Assembly: GCF_900218015.1 (NCBI RefSeq)
Contig: NZ_UFQQ01000006.1
Location: 124,001-188,000 of the forward strand
Direction of reading: 5' to 3'
DNA from: Rhodopseudomonas pentothenatexigens
GTDB taxonomy: Bacteria; Pseudomonadota; Alphaproteobacteria; Rhizobiales; Xanthobacteraceae
Length of the DNA stretch: 64,000 nt
Positions within the stretch are counted from its first letter, which is position 1. Each line of letters begins with the position of its first letter. Below are positions 43,195 through 51,809 of the stretch, piece by piece. The notes under the pieces are model-generated. The model was not told the DNA's origin, searched no databases, and saw nothing but the letters and a program-made list of their open reading frames with translations. A program made the translations under genes and the position numbers.

Positions 43195-44487
43195 ATGTAT
43201 TTCAGTCTGGATGTGCTGAGAGCAAGGCAAGGCGATTGCCTCATGCTGCATTACGGCACCGAGGACAGGCCGCGCGTGATGCTGATCGACGGCGGACCGG
43301 CGACGGTGTACGCGCAGTCGTTGGAGCCGCGGCTGCAGAAGCTGCGGGCTGCGCGCGAGCGCGCCGGACTGCTCGACACCGCCGATCCGCTGCCGGTCGA
43401 CGTCGTGCTGGTCAGCCATATCGACGACGACCATATTCGCGGCATCCTCGATCTGACCCACGAGCAGCGCAGACGGGCGGCCGGTCTCCGGCTCGCCGTC
43501 ACCAGCCTGTGGCACAACAGCTTCGACGACCTGCTGTCGACCAAGCCGGACGAACTGACGAGCGGCTTCGGCACCGCCTCGATTCTGGCCGGCGCCGACG
43601 CCAATCTGTTCGCGGGCGTCGAGGTCGGCGACAGCGAGGAGGAAGCCGCGGCGCAGGCCGTGCTCGCCAGCGTGCCGCAAGGGCGGACCTTGCGCGACGA
43701 CGCTGCCGATCTCGGCTGGAAGCCGAACCACAAGTTCAAGGGCAAGCTGATCCTGACCGCGCCGGAGGTTGCGCCGGTCGATCTCAATGGCGTGTCCATC
43801 ACCGTCGCGGGCCCGATGCAGAAAGAGCTGCAAGCCCTGCAGGACTTGCACGATCAATGGCTGCGTCGGCGCAAGAGCGAAGGCACCAGACCGACTGCGT
43901 CGGCGATGCTGGCTGCGTTCGTCGACAAATCAGTGCCAAACCTGTCGAGCATCGTGTTGCTGGCCGAATGCGGCGGCAAGACCATGCTGCTGACCGGCGA
44001 CGCCCGCGGCGACAAGATCATCGAAGGGCTCGAGATGGGCGGCAAGCTGGCGGAGGGGGAGACGCTGCACGTCGACATTCTCAAAGTGCCGCACCACGGC
44101 AGCGACAACAATATGGAGACGTCGTTCTTTGAACGGGTCACCGCCGATCACTACGTGTTTTCCGGCAACGGCGACCACGGCAATCCAGAGCGCGCCACCT
44201 TGCAGATGCTGCTCGATGCGCGCGGTGTCGACGACGACTACACGATCCATCTGACCTATCCGGTCGAGGAGATCGATGCCGGGCGCGAGGCCGATTGGAC
44301 CAAGCAGCAGGCAAAGGAGGCGAACCGGGCCAAGCCGCCGAAGGGCGGTGTGCGGCCGGACTGGTCGGCGGAGGAGCAGGGGTTGGTCGCGTTCTTCGCG
44401 GACAATCCGGAACTGGCCGCCAAGGTGAAGATCGTCGCCGACGGCAAGCCGCATCTGATCGACCTGCTCGACAAGGTCGTGGTCTGA
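43195..44487 (+). CDS. ComEC-like metallo-beta-lactamase-fold hydrolase
   Basis: The 430-residue cytoplasmic MBL-fold protein carries the metal motif SHIDDDHIRG (His75, Asp77, Asp79, His80; the ComEC-type HxDxDH variant). Also present are LTGDARGD and VPHHGSDNN (His300, His301). The beginning, MYFSLDVLRARQGDCLMLHYG, is typical of stand-alone MBL proteins in conflict-type gene clusters. Nuclease or phosphodiesterase activity is plausible. The ribosome binding site TAGGAG precedes the ATG by seven bases. It is last in the patatin-S8-MBL unit; a terminator-like hairpin follows at 44681. Confidence 0.85.
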   Translation: MYFSLDVLRARQGDCLMLHYGTEDRPRVMLIDGGPATVYAQSLEPRLQKLRAARERAGLLDTADPLPVDVVLVSHIDDDHIRGILDLTHEQRRRAAGLRLAVTSLWHNSFDDLLSTKPDELTSGFGTASILAGADANLFAGVEVGDSEEEAAAQAVLASVPQGRTLRDDAADLGWKPNHKFKGKLILTAPEVAPVDLNGVSITVAGPMQKELQALQDLHDQWLRRRKSEGTRPTASAMLAAFVDKSVPNLSSIVLLAECGGKTMLLTGDARGDKIIEGLEMGGKLAEGETLHVDILKVPHHGSDNNMETSFFERVTADHYVFSGNGDHGNPERATLQMLLDARGVDDDYTIHLTYPVEEIDAGREADWTKQQAKEANRAKPPKGGVRPDWSAEEQGLVAFFADNPELAAKVKIVADGKPHLIDLLDKVVV

Positions 44488-44599
44488 CCTGCGGCCAGCG
44501 CGGCCGGTTCGCATCGCCGCTGTGCAGGGCACGGTCGCATCCGTAAAACTACGATCGGGGCATTCCCGGACTCGGGATTTGCCCAGATAGAATACACGC

Positions 44600-44716
44600 G
44601 GCAAGTGTGTCACATACTGAACATCCGCGATGCGGTTCGTCGCGGTCCCCTTCCTTGGGGCGTTTCCTCCCTAGACTTGGGCCCGGGCGCCGATTGGCGA
44701 CCGGGCCTCTTTCTTT
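44600..44716 (+). ncRNA. Candidate small RNA with anti-Shine-Dalgarno loop
   Basis: Between the MBL gene and the convergent hydrolase gene are a possible -10 element (TAGAAT, 44588-44593), a small CCCC-TTCCTT-GGGG hairpin at 44647-44660 and an unpaired CCTCCC at 44666-44671. A strong terminator stem ends it. This layout (single-stranded CCUCC between hairpins) is typical of alphaproteobacterial trans-acting small RNAs. I see no good -35. It may also simply be the 3' end of the MBL mRNA. Confidence 0.4.
44681..44716 (+). terminator. Intrinsic terminator
   Basis: GCCCGG-g-CGCC-gatt-GGCG-a-CCGGGC makes a ten-pair stem with one internal mismatch, followed by CTCTTTCTTT. It is oriented to end plus-strand transcription from the phospholipase-protease-MBL unit or the candidate small RNA. 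Confidence 0.7.
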
Positions 44717-44798
44717 GTCGTCGGATCGCCATTGGAATTCCGATCGGGGGCGGCTGCCGGATCTCGGGGCAGCAGCTCGAACTGATCGAGCATGCCGC

Positions 44799-45971
44799 TC
44801 AGCCGAGGCAGCGGCGGAATTCCGGCAAGGCGCGATGTGTCACCGCCCAGGCGGCGTTATCGACTGCAGCTCCCTGCGACGACAGCTTGGCGATCACCAG
44901 CCGGCTCTCCGGATCGACGAACAGGTTCTGGCCGTGGATTCCCATCGCGAACATCGCTTTCGGTTCGTCGTGGATCACGTACCAACCGCCGCGGTAGCTG
45001 AAATTCCGGTACGGAAACAATCTCTGCCATTCTCCCTGCCGCCAGGCATCCCGGTCGCCGCCACGCCACAGATCGTCGATCCATGACGACGGGACGATCG
45101 ACCGCCCGTCGCGTAGGCCGTCGTCGAGAACCATCTGTCCGATCCGGGCAAAATCGCGGGCCACCATGCTAAAGCCGCCGGTGGTGCGTGCCTGGTCCTG
45201 CCGGTCGGTGGTGATCGAGGCCGGCTGCTCGGCCCCGAGTGGGCGCCACAACAGATCGGAAACCAGCTTGGCGAAACGGGTGCCGGTTGCGCGTTCGATC
45301 GCCCAGCCGAGCAGATCGGTGTTGGCTGAGACGTAGCGAAACGGCCCGCCATGCGGCTGCGGCTTGATCGCCAGGTTGCTGTAGAACGACTTGAGGTCGG
45401 TCGGCGGTCGATCCGGCGGCACCGGATCCCAGCCGGCGGCGGCCGCATAGGCGCGCTGCGCGTCGAGGTCGATCAGAATGCCGGTCCGCATGTCGAGCAT
45501 CTGGCGCAGCGTCGCGCCCTGATACGCAGTGCCCGCCACTTCCGGGATCAGCGTCGTCACCTCGGCGTCGAGCTGCAGGTGGCCGCGCTCGCCGAGGATG
45601 CCGGCGATCAACCCGGTGATCGATTTCGACGCCGACATGATGATGTGCGGTGTCGTCGCGGTGGTGCCGTTGGCGTAAGCCTCAAAGGCGATCGTGCTGT
45701 CCTTGAGCACGACCAGCGCGTCGGTGTCGGTCGCTGTCAGGAAGCCATCGAGGTCGAGCATTTCTCCGCCCTGGGCGCGGACGCGAAACCCCGTGAGTTC
45801 GCGCGGTGCAGCAGGCAGGGGCCAGATATCGTCCGGCGCGTTGGGGATCGTCTCGGTCGGGATCAGGGCATCAATGTTGCGGAACGACCAGCGGCTGAAC
45901 GGCAGCTCGCGCCGGTTGGCGAGCGTGGCGCCGGATGCGTCCTCCGGCGCGGCGAGATCGGAAGGGGACAT
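44799..45971 (-). CDS. Beta-lactamase-family serine hydrolase
   Basis: The 390-residue protein has the class C beta-lactamase/esterase fold. The SxxK motif is Ser113-Lys116 (MSASKSITG), the YxN-like motif is RYVSANTD at about residue 215, and GIHGQN near residue 360 sits at the position of the third motif. There is no obvious signal peptide, so a cytoplasmic esterase or amidase role is likelier than beta-lactam resistance. ATG 45971 follows CTGGAG. It is divergent from the BrnA-like antitoxin gene, 53 bp apart. Confidence 0.88.
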   Translation of the reverse strand: MSPSDLAAPEDASGATLANRRELPFSRWSFRNIDALIPTETIPNAPDDIWPLPAAPRELTGFRVRAQGGEMLDLDGFLTATDTDALVVLKDSTIAFEAYANGTTATTPHIIMSASKSITGLIAGILGERGHLQLDAEVTTLIPEVAGTAYQGATLRQMLDMRTGILIDLDAQRAYAAAAGWDPVPPDRPPTDLKSFYSNLAIKPQPHGGPFRYVSANTDLLGWAIERATGTRFAKLVSDLLWRPLGAEQPASITTDRQDQARTTGGFSMVARDFARIGQMVLDDGLRDGRSIVPSSWIDDLWRGGDRDAWRQGEWQRLFPYRNFSYRGGWYVIHDEPKAMFAMGIHGQNLFVDPESRLVIAKLSSQGAAVDNAAWAVTHRALPEFRRCLG

Positions 45972-46024
45972 ATGAACTCCAGGTGGGGACCCGGGGTATG
46001 TAGGCGCTCGCACGCCGATGGTCC

Positions 46025-46264
46025 ATGTTGGCGGCCCGTCCGGAACTGACGGCGGAGCAGATCAAAGAGCTTCGTTCATTCGCCGAAGTGTTTCCCGATC
46101 TTGCCGCTTCGATCCGCCGCGGGCGCGGACCGAACAAGGCGCCGACCAAGCGACTGGTGTCACTACGGCTGTCGCCGGAGGTGATCGACACCTACAAGGC
46201 CGGAGGTCCAGGTTGGCAGTCGCGGATCGACGCCGATCTGCGTCGCATCAACAAGATCAAGTGA
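46025..46264 (+). CDS. BrnA-like antitoxin without toxin partner
   Basis: The 79-residue product has the C-terminal BrnA signature VSLRLSPEVIDTYKAGGPGWQ followed by a short helix (SRIDADLRRI), the ribbon-helix-helix-type DNA-binding part of BrnT/BrnA modules. The N-terminal half (LTAEQIKELRSFAEVFPDLAAS) differs from classical BrnA. No BrnT-like RNase gene is present on either side, so it is an orphan antitoxin or a solitary regulator. The first 30 bases abut the divergent hydrolase promoter. Confidence 0.75.
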   Translation: MLAARPELTAEQIKELRSFAEVFPDLAASIRRGRGPNKAPTKRLVSLRLSPEVIDTYKAGGPGWQSRIDADLRRINKIK

Positions 46265-46276
46265 ACCCGACGTTTC

Positions 46277-46301
46277 GTCTCCGAGAGAAGCTCTCGGAGA
46301 C
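46277..46301. terminator. Perfect 11-bp hairpin between convergent genes
   Basis: GTCTCCGAGAG and CTCTCGGAGAC pair perfectly around a 3-base loop. It lies 12 bases after the BrnA-like stop and 36 bases from the convergent amidohydrolase stop, so it may terminate both transcripts. No T-run is present on either strand. Confidence 0.55.
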
Positions 46302-46337
46302 TGCAGTTCGACTCTGTTGTTGCGCTGTCGATCGACC

Positions 46338-47405
46338 TTACAGCCCCTGAAATTTGAACGGCTCCGCCGGCTTGAAGCGATCGTGCACTTCGCCGGAGAA
46401 AATGTTGCGCTGGCCGGGGCCGAGGTCGAGCTTCTTCACCACGCCCTTGTCGGCGGAGAAATCGAGCTTGGTCAGATCGACCCAGAACACGTTCGGCGTC
46501 AGCGCGGATTCGAAGAAGTACAGTTTGCGCTTGTGGTCGGCGACGCTGCGCCAGCGGGTCGAGGAGATGTTCGGCTGATCGGGCGTCGAGATCCCGAACG
46601 GCACCGACACATTGCGGATTACGCTGAATGCGGCGGCGATCGATTCCACCGGGTCGGGTGTCTTCGGAATCGCGCCGACATAGAACGCAGCCCGCGCGAA
46701 GCGGTCGGCGGCGCGATTGGTGCCGGGCAGCATCACCGTGCCGCCGATCTGCTGCCAGTACGAGTTCAGCGCGAGCTGCTGCTCGAAGGTCGGCGAATTG
46801 GTCATCACTTGGTATTGCCGGCCGTGATGAATCACCTGCTTGCCGTCGATGTATTCGATGATGGCGCTGTCACCGGAGGCATCCGACAGCGCCAGGTGCA
46901 CCGTGGCGATGCGCTGCTCACCGGGCATCTTGTCGGTGACGACCGTGAACGGTTCCTTCGCCAGCGCCTCGACTGCTTCGGCGACGGTGGCGAAATTGTC
47001 GAGCGCATATTGCGGCCACAGCGACAGCGCCAGCCCCGGCTTGGAGCCGTCGAACGGCGGATATTGCGATTCCGCCAGCCACAGCACGTTGGCGACCAGC
47101 CCCGCCTCGTTGATGCCGTCCGAAGTCGCGACATCATAGGCCGACGCGATGACGCTGCCGTAGCGCGCGGTCCACTGTGCCGAATTGGAGCCGGCCTCGC
47201 CGGAGCGCTTGATGCCGCGCGGGAAGATCCAGAGATTGGTGCCGATATCGCGGGCCCAATCCATCGATCGCGCCGTGATCACCTGATTGTCGGCGCCGAG
47301 ATAGACCAGGCGCGTGCAGGCGTCGGCGACCGGCGGCCATAACAATCCAGCGATGGCAGCTGCGCCTGCGCAGGTGGCGAGGAGACGTCGCTTGAACCCG
47401 ATCAT
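46338..47405 (-). CDS. Choloylglycine-hydrolase-family linear amide hydrolase
   Basis: The 355-residue Ntn hydrolase has a signal peptide that ends at Ala29, exposing Cys30 (VADAC-TRLVY) as the N-terminal nucleophile. Conserved residues around ARSMDWARD (the Arg/Asp pair), VTDKMPGEQR and NSPTFEQQ are typical of penicillin V acylase or bile-salt/acyl-homoserine-lactone amidase relatives. It should act in the periplasm on linear amides. The start ATG 47405 has a strong GGAGG upstream. The substrate could be quorum signals or antibiotics; the family allows either. Confidence 0.9.
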   Translation of the reverse strand: MIGFKRRLLATCAGAAAIAGLLWPPVADACTRLVYLGADNQVITARSMDWARDIGTNLWIFPRGIKRSGEAGSNSAQWTARYGSVIASAYDVATSDGINEAGLVANVLWLAESQYPPFDGSKPGLALSLWPQYALDNFATVAEAVEALAKEPFTVVTDKMPGEQRIATVHLALSDASGDSAIIEYIDGKQVIHHGRQYQVMTNSPTFEQQLALNSYWQQIGGTVMLPGTNRAADRFARAAFYVGAIPKTPDPVESIAAAFSVIRNVSVPFGISTPDQPNISSTRWRSVADHKRKLYFFESALTPNVFWVDLTKLDFSADKGVVKKLDLGPGQRNIFSGEVHDRFKPAEPFKFQGL

Positions 47406-47618
47406 GGCTGACCTCCGTTCCCCACACGAAGCGTGGGCGTATTTTGCCATGCGGAACATTCCGCCGGCTGCTGATCATATCCCGAGTCCATGGACCGGCA
47501 GCGGTACGCGGTGCACCCATGCGCTGACGTTGCTGTCGTTCCAGCAGGGGATGCGTTAGTAGGATGCACTGGCGAATGTCCCCCGCATCGTTTCAGCCCG
47601 ACGAGATTCCGCGCCCGC

Positions 47619-49208
47619 ATGAGCATGTCCGAACGCCAGAGCCGTCAACCTGTGGGCGCGCCCCACCATCTGCTGTCCGACGAAGCCGCCGCCGAACTCT
47701 CCAGCATTCCGACCGAAGTGATCAATCTCGGCGACGCGCCGCCGCTGGCGCCGGCCGGTGCGCTGACCCAGGGCGAAGTTCGCGCGATCTTGATGAGCTT
47801 GCTGCTGGCGATGTTCCTCGCCGCGCTCGATCAGACCATCGTCGCGACCGCGCTGCCGACGATCGGACGGCAGTTCGGCGACGTCGAAAACCTGTCCTGG
47901 GTGATCACCGCGTATCTGCTGTCGTCGACTGCAGTCGCTCCGGTGTTCGGCAGCCTGGCCGACATCTATGGGCGACGGGTGATGATCATCGTCTCGCTCA
48001 GCCTGTTCGTCGCCGGCTCGGTGATGTGCGCGCTGGCGCCGAGCCTGCTGGTCCTGATCCTCGGCCGCGCGCTGCAGGGGCTGGGCGGCGGCGGCATCAT
48101 GCCGATCGTGCAGACGGTGATCTCCGATGTCGTCACGCCCCGCGAACGGGGGCAGTATCAGGCTTATTTCTCCGGAGTCTGGGTGTCTGCGGGGATCGGC
48201 GGACCGATCCTCGGCGGTTTCTTCGCCGAGCATCTGCACTGGTCGATGATCTTCTGGATAAACCTGCCGCTCGCAATCGGCGCGCTGACGCTGCTGCTGC
48301 CGAAGATGGCGAAGATCCCGGTGTATCACCGCCGCCGCAGAGTGGATTGGCTCGGCGGCGTGCTGCTGATGTCTGCGGCAATGGCGGTGATGCTGGTGCT
48401 GACCTGGGGGGGCAATCGCTTTGCCTGGCTGTCGCCGACAATCCTGGCGCTGTCAGGCGCGGCGGTGCTGCTGGCGGTGAGCTTCGTCTGGCACGCGCTG
48501 CGGGCGCGCGAGCCGTTTCTGCCGCTGTCATTGATGAGCGGGACGGTGGTGCCGTGGGCGATGGCCGGCGGCGCCTTCACCATGGGGGCGATGATCGCGC
48601 TCACCGTGCACATGCCGTTGTATTACGAGGCGGTGTACCACCTGACCGCGAGCCAATCCGGCCTGGCGCTGATCCCGATCGCGGCGATCTCGGTGTTCGG
48701 GGCGGCCTTCACCGGCCGAGCGATGGTACATGTCGAGCGCTACAAGCGGATCGCGATCCTCGGCACCGGCTTCGCGGCGCTGATGGCTTTGGCGATTGCG
48801 CTGCTGACGCCGTTACCGCTGTGGCTGTTCCTGACGCTGCTGTCGCTGTGTTCGCTCGGCCTCGGCACAGTATTTCCAGTCAGCGTGGTGTCGATCCAGA
48901 ACGCGGTGCCGCGGCCGCAGATCGGCACCGCGACTGGAGCTATGAACTTCTTCCGGGCGCTGATGGCCTCGTTTACGGTGGCGGCGTTCACTGCGATCCT
49001 GCTGATCGCGCTCGGCGGCGATGTCCAGCTCGGCGGCGGCGAACAGCGCCACGTCGTCGGCAGTGTGGCCGCCGGCGAGATGGTCGCGGGGTTCCGTTGG
49101 GTGTTCGGTGCGGCCGCGCTGATGCTGGCAGCCTCGGCGCTGTGCATCGTCGTGATGGAAGAGCGCAAGCTGGCCGGCCCTGAACCCACGCTCGCGCTTC
49201 CGGATTAG
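47619..49208 (+). CDS. DHA2-family (EmrB/QacA) drug efflux transporter
   Basis: The 529-residue major-facilitator transporter has about 14 helices. A soluble N-terminus of about 55 residues is followed by TM1 with LDQTIVATALPTIG, the motif A loop GSLADIYGRRVM and motif C-like GVWVSAGIGGPILGGFF. It should export drugs or toxic organics by proton antiport across the inner membrane. No HlyD/EmrA adaptor gene is adjacent. It is divergent from the periplasmic amidohydrolase gene, which is an interesting but unproven functional pair. Confidence 0.92.
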   Translation: MSMSERQSRQPVGAPHHLLSDEAAAELSSIPTEVINLGDAPPLAPAGALTQGEVRAILMSLLLAMFLAALDQTIVATALPTIGRQFGDVENLSWVITAYLLSSTAVAPVFGSLADIYGRRVMIIVSLSLFVAGSVMCALAPSLLVLILGRALQGLGGGGIMPIVQTVISDVVTPRERGQYQAYFSGVWVSAGIGGPILGGFFAEHLHWSMIFWINLPLAIGALTLLLPKMAKIPVYHRRRRVDWLGGVLLMSAAMAVMLVLTWGGNRFAWLSPTILALSGAAVLLAVSFVWHALRAREPFLPLSLMSGTVVPWAMAGGAFTMGAMIALTVHMPLYYEAVYHLTASQSGLALIPIAAISVFGAAFTGRAMVHVERYKRIAILGTGFAALMALAIALLTPLPLWLFLTLLSLCSLGLGTVFPVSVVSIQNAVPRPQIGTATGAMNFFRALMASFTVAAFTAILLIALGGDVQLGGGEQRHVVGSVAAGEMVAGFRWVFGAAALMLAASALCIVVMEERKLAGPEPTLALPD

Positions 49209-49335
49209 AGAGCCCAGGGCCGGCGGAATTGCCGATACCTGGCGATCGAAATTCGAGTACTCTGCCGCACAACGGCCGTAAGCGCGGAGCAGGGCGTGGG
49301 TCCGGCGCCGGTCGGCGCGAACAGCGGGTGACGGG

Positions 49336-50736
49336 ATGGCTTCCCCGGACGGCAGTAGCAGCGACACTTTCCGCAACCGGCGCCGTCGCAATCGCGCACG
49401 CTTTGCGCTGGCGTCGATGCTGACTCTCATCCTGGTGGCGGTCGGCGTGTTGGCTCTGGTGTTCTATGAGCTGCGGCCGGTGAGCTTGAAGATCGCGGTC
49501 GGGCCGGGCGGCGGCGACGATCTGAAGCTGGTCCAGGCGCTGGCGCAGAGCTTTGCGCGGGACGGGGCCGCGGTACGGCTGGTGCCGCTGGTCACCGGTG
49601 GGGCGACGCCGAGCATCGACGCGTTGCGCGACCACAAGGCCGACCTCGCGGTCACCCGGGCCGACCTCGATTTGCCGGCCGACGCGCAGGCGGTCGCGGT
49701 GCTGCGCAAGAACGTCGTCGTTCTGTGGGCGCCGTCATCGGCCGGGAAGGGCAGGAAGGCGATCAAGACCGTCGCCGATCTGTCCGGCCGCCGGGTCGGC
49801 GTGATCGGACGGACGCCGGCCAACGTCAAACTGTTCGACATCATTCTGGCCGAGTCCGGCGTGGCGCCCGACAAGGTGCACAAGGAGCAGTTCGCCACCG
49901 GCCAGCTCGCCGAGATGGCGCGCGATCCGTCGCTCGATGCCTTCCTCGCGGTCGGTCCGCTCGACAGCAGGATTACCGGGGAAGCGATCGCCGCGACCGC
50001 GAAGGCGAGGGGCGAGCTGCGCTTCTTACCGATCGATGTCGGTGACGCCATCGCCAAGAAATATCCGATCTACGATTCGGAAGAGATCCCCGGCAGCATC
50101 TTCTCGACCCAGCCGGCGCGGCCGGAGGACAAGGTCGACACCGTCAGCGTCAATCATCTGATCGTTGCGCGGCAGTCGCTATCGTCGATCGTTGTGACCA
50201 AGCTGACCCGGCAGATCTTCGCCGCCCGGCAGCAGATCTCGCGCGAGATGCCGCTCGCCGGCAAGATCGAAGCGCCGGACACCGAGAAGGACGCAGCGCT
50301 GCCGGCGCATCGTGGCGCCGCCGCGTTCATCGACGGCACCGATCGTACCTTCATGGAGCGCAACAGCGACTACATCTGGGGATTGGTGCTGCTGTTGTCC
50401 GGCCTCGGCTCGGCCGGCGCTTGGTTCCGCAGTTACTTGACCCGCGACGAGCGCGAGGCCGGCACCAAGATGCGCGACCGGGCGCTTGCCATGATCGGCA
50501 AGGCGCGCAAAGCGGAGTCGCTCGAGGCGCTCGAGGCCTTGCAGCACGAGATCGACAAGATTCTGCGCGATACGCTGGATTGCTATGACGATGGCGCAAT
50601 TGAAGATCTCGAGCCGTTCAGCCTGGTGCTGGAGCAATTCCACCACGCGGTGGCGGATCGCCGCGCCATGCTGACCGCGGCGGGGCCCGGTCTGGTACCG
50701 GCTCATCCGGCGGCGGTGGCTGCACCGGGCGGCTGA
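49336..50736 (+). CDS. Membrane-anchored TAXI-family solute-binding protein
   Basis: The 466-residue product has a TM helix at about 25-45. A TAXI/NMT1-type periplasmic binding domain follows (about 50-330, with IAVGPGGGDDLKL, GRRVGVIGRTPANVKLFD and DKVHKEQFATGQLAEMA). A second TM helix (about 343-362) leads to a cytoplasmic helical tail of about 100 residues. Typical TAXI proteins are free periplasmic receptors of TRAP transporters. This one is tethered at both ends, and no TRAP permease gene is nearby, so a sensing rather than transport role is likely. Confidence 0.82.
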   Translation: MASPDGSSSDTFRNRRRRNRARFALASMLTLILVAVGVLALVFYELRPVSLKIAVGPGGGDDLKLVQALAQSFARDGAAVRLVPLVTGGATPSIDALRDHKADLAVTRADLDLPADAQAVAVLRKNVVVLWAPSSAGKGRKAIKTVADLSGRRVGVIGRTPANVKLFDIILAESGVAPDKVHKEQFATGQLAEMARDPSLDAFLAVGPLDSRITGEAIAATAKARGELRFLPIDVGDAIAKKYPIYDSEEIPGSIFSTQPARPEDKVDTVSVNHLIVARQSLSSIVVTKLTRQIFAARQQISREMPLAGKIEAPDTEKDAALPAHRGAAAFIDGTDRTFMERNSDYIWGLVLLLSGLGSAGAWFRSYLTRDEREAGTKMRDRALAMIGKARKAESLEALEALQHEIDKILRDTLDCYDDGAIEDLEPFSLVLEQFHHAVADRRAMLTAAGPGLVPAHPAAVAAPGG

Positions 50737-50846
50737 TCACGCGCTTCCACGGCCTGCCGTCAACATTCCCGTAACCTGTCACCTCTAGGCTCCGGCCGGT
50801 TCCGGCAGAACCCGGAACGGCTTGGGCGCCAACACAGGAGAGTGCG

Positions 50847-51011
50847 GTGCGACGCCTGATTTCCCGTTTCTGGGCCGATTCGCGCGGCGCCACCGCGATC
50901 GAATATGCACTGATCGCCGCCGGCATCAGCATTGTCATCGCGGGCGTGGTCACAACGCTCGGCACCAGTGTGTCGGGCCAGTACACCTCGGTCAGTGACG
51001 CGCTGAAGTAA
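50847..51011 (+). CDS. Flp-type type IVb pilin
   Basis: The 54-residue pre-pilin starts at GTG with CAGGAGAG upstream. It has a basic leader (RRLISRFWADSRG), a prepilin-peptidase cleavage site between Gly14 and Ala15, Glu19 at position +5 of the mature protein, and then a hydrophobic helix (YALIAAGISIVIAGVV). It should be the structural subunit of a Flp/Tad pilus. A GTTCCGG / CCGGAAC hairpin lies in the leader at 50799-50818. No tad assembly genes are in the window. Confidence 0.88.
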   Translation: MRRLISRFWADSRGATAIEYALIAAGISIVIAGVVTTLGTSVSGQYTSVSDALK

Positions 51012-51122
51012 TCTCCGCGTTCGCGTCGATTCCTCGCCACCTTTGGGCTGCGACGTGTTCAACACGCCGCAGTCGATCGGATTTCCGAGCCTCGGTTCTG
51101 CTTCAGCATGAACCGAACGGGC

Positions 51123-51809
51123 TCAGGCTCGGATCGCCACGAACGATTTCGGCAATCCGACGAAATGTTCGACGATGATCTTGGCGTTCGGGAACAGGCT
51201 GTCGACCATAGTGCGATCCAGCATGCTGGCGTGCTCGACCGCCCACATGCCGTCGGTGACGGTCTGTGCCTTGGTCTTGGCCCAGCCGAGCCGGTGATGC
51301 CGCGCGATCCACAGCTGCATCGGCGCCGGCAGCCAGTGATAGAACGCCATGCTCTGATGCGGCTCCCATGGGAACCAGAAGTTCGGAGTTTGATGGAAGT
51401 AACGCGGCGCCACGCGTGTCGTCTCACGCGCGAACGACAGCTTGTTGTGCCAATTGCCGACGTGCTCGATCACTGAATTCGAGTGGCAGATGTCGTAGGC
51501 GTTGTCCGGGAACGGCAATTCGCAGCCGTTGCCTTCGATCGCGCGAAAGAACTCCGGATTCTTCACCGGACGGATATCGTCCTTCAGATTGAGCAGGTCG
51601 ATCGTGACCTTGTGCTGGGTGAGGTAGTCCGGGCCGAGCATGTCCCAATAGTATTCCATGCCGCCGACATCGAGAATCCGTACCTCGCCCTTCTCGGCGT
51701 AGACGGCTTCGATCATCCGCCGCAGCGGCGCGCTGCGTCGACGCCGGAACTTCGAGCCCAGGCTGTTCGGATTGTCGTAGTCGCCGATGATTTGTCCGAT
51801 GCTCCGCAT
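51123..51809 (-). CDS. SAM-dependent methyltransferase, class I
   Basis: The product is 228 residues. The Rossmann-type methyltransferase core has motif I ILDVGG at about residue 48 and the acidic end of strand 2 in VTIDLLN. The ELPFPDNAYDICHSNSVIEHV stretch is the post-motif region usual in UbiE-like enzymes. The C-terminal half (WFPWEPHQSMAFYHWLPAP) contains hydrophobic loops that suggest a lipid or sugar-nucleotide substrate. It is divergent from an O-antigen-ligase-like gene, so a role in polysaccharide or lipopolysaccharide modification is inferred. A GAGGGA precedes the ATG. Confidence 0.85.
   Translation of the reverse strand: MRSIGQIIGDYDNPNSLGSKFRRRRSAPLRRMIEAVYAEKGEVRILDVGGMEYYWDMLGPDYLTQHKVTIDLLNLKDDIRPVKNPEFFRAIEGNGCELPFPDNAYDICHSNSVIEHVGNWHNKLSFARETTRVAPRYFHQTPNFWFPWEPHQSMAFYHWLPAPMQLWIARHHRLGWAKTKAQTVTDGMWAVEHASMLDRTMVDSLFPNAKIIVEHFVGLPKSFVAIRA

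Noticed and set aside
46277-46301. The 11-bp hairpin as a transposon end or attachment site
   Set aside because: It sits exactly between two convergent stops and has no duplicated flanks, so a terminator is the simpler reading.
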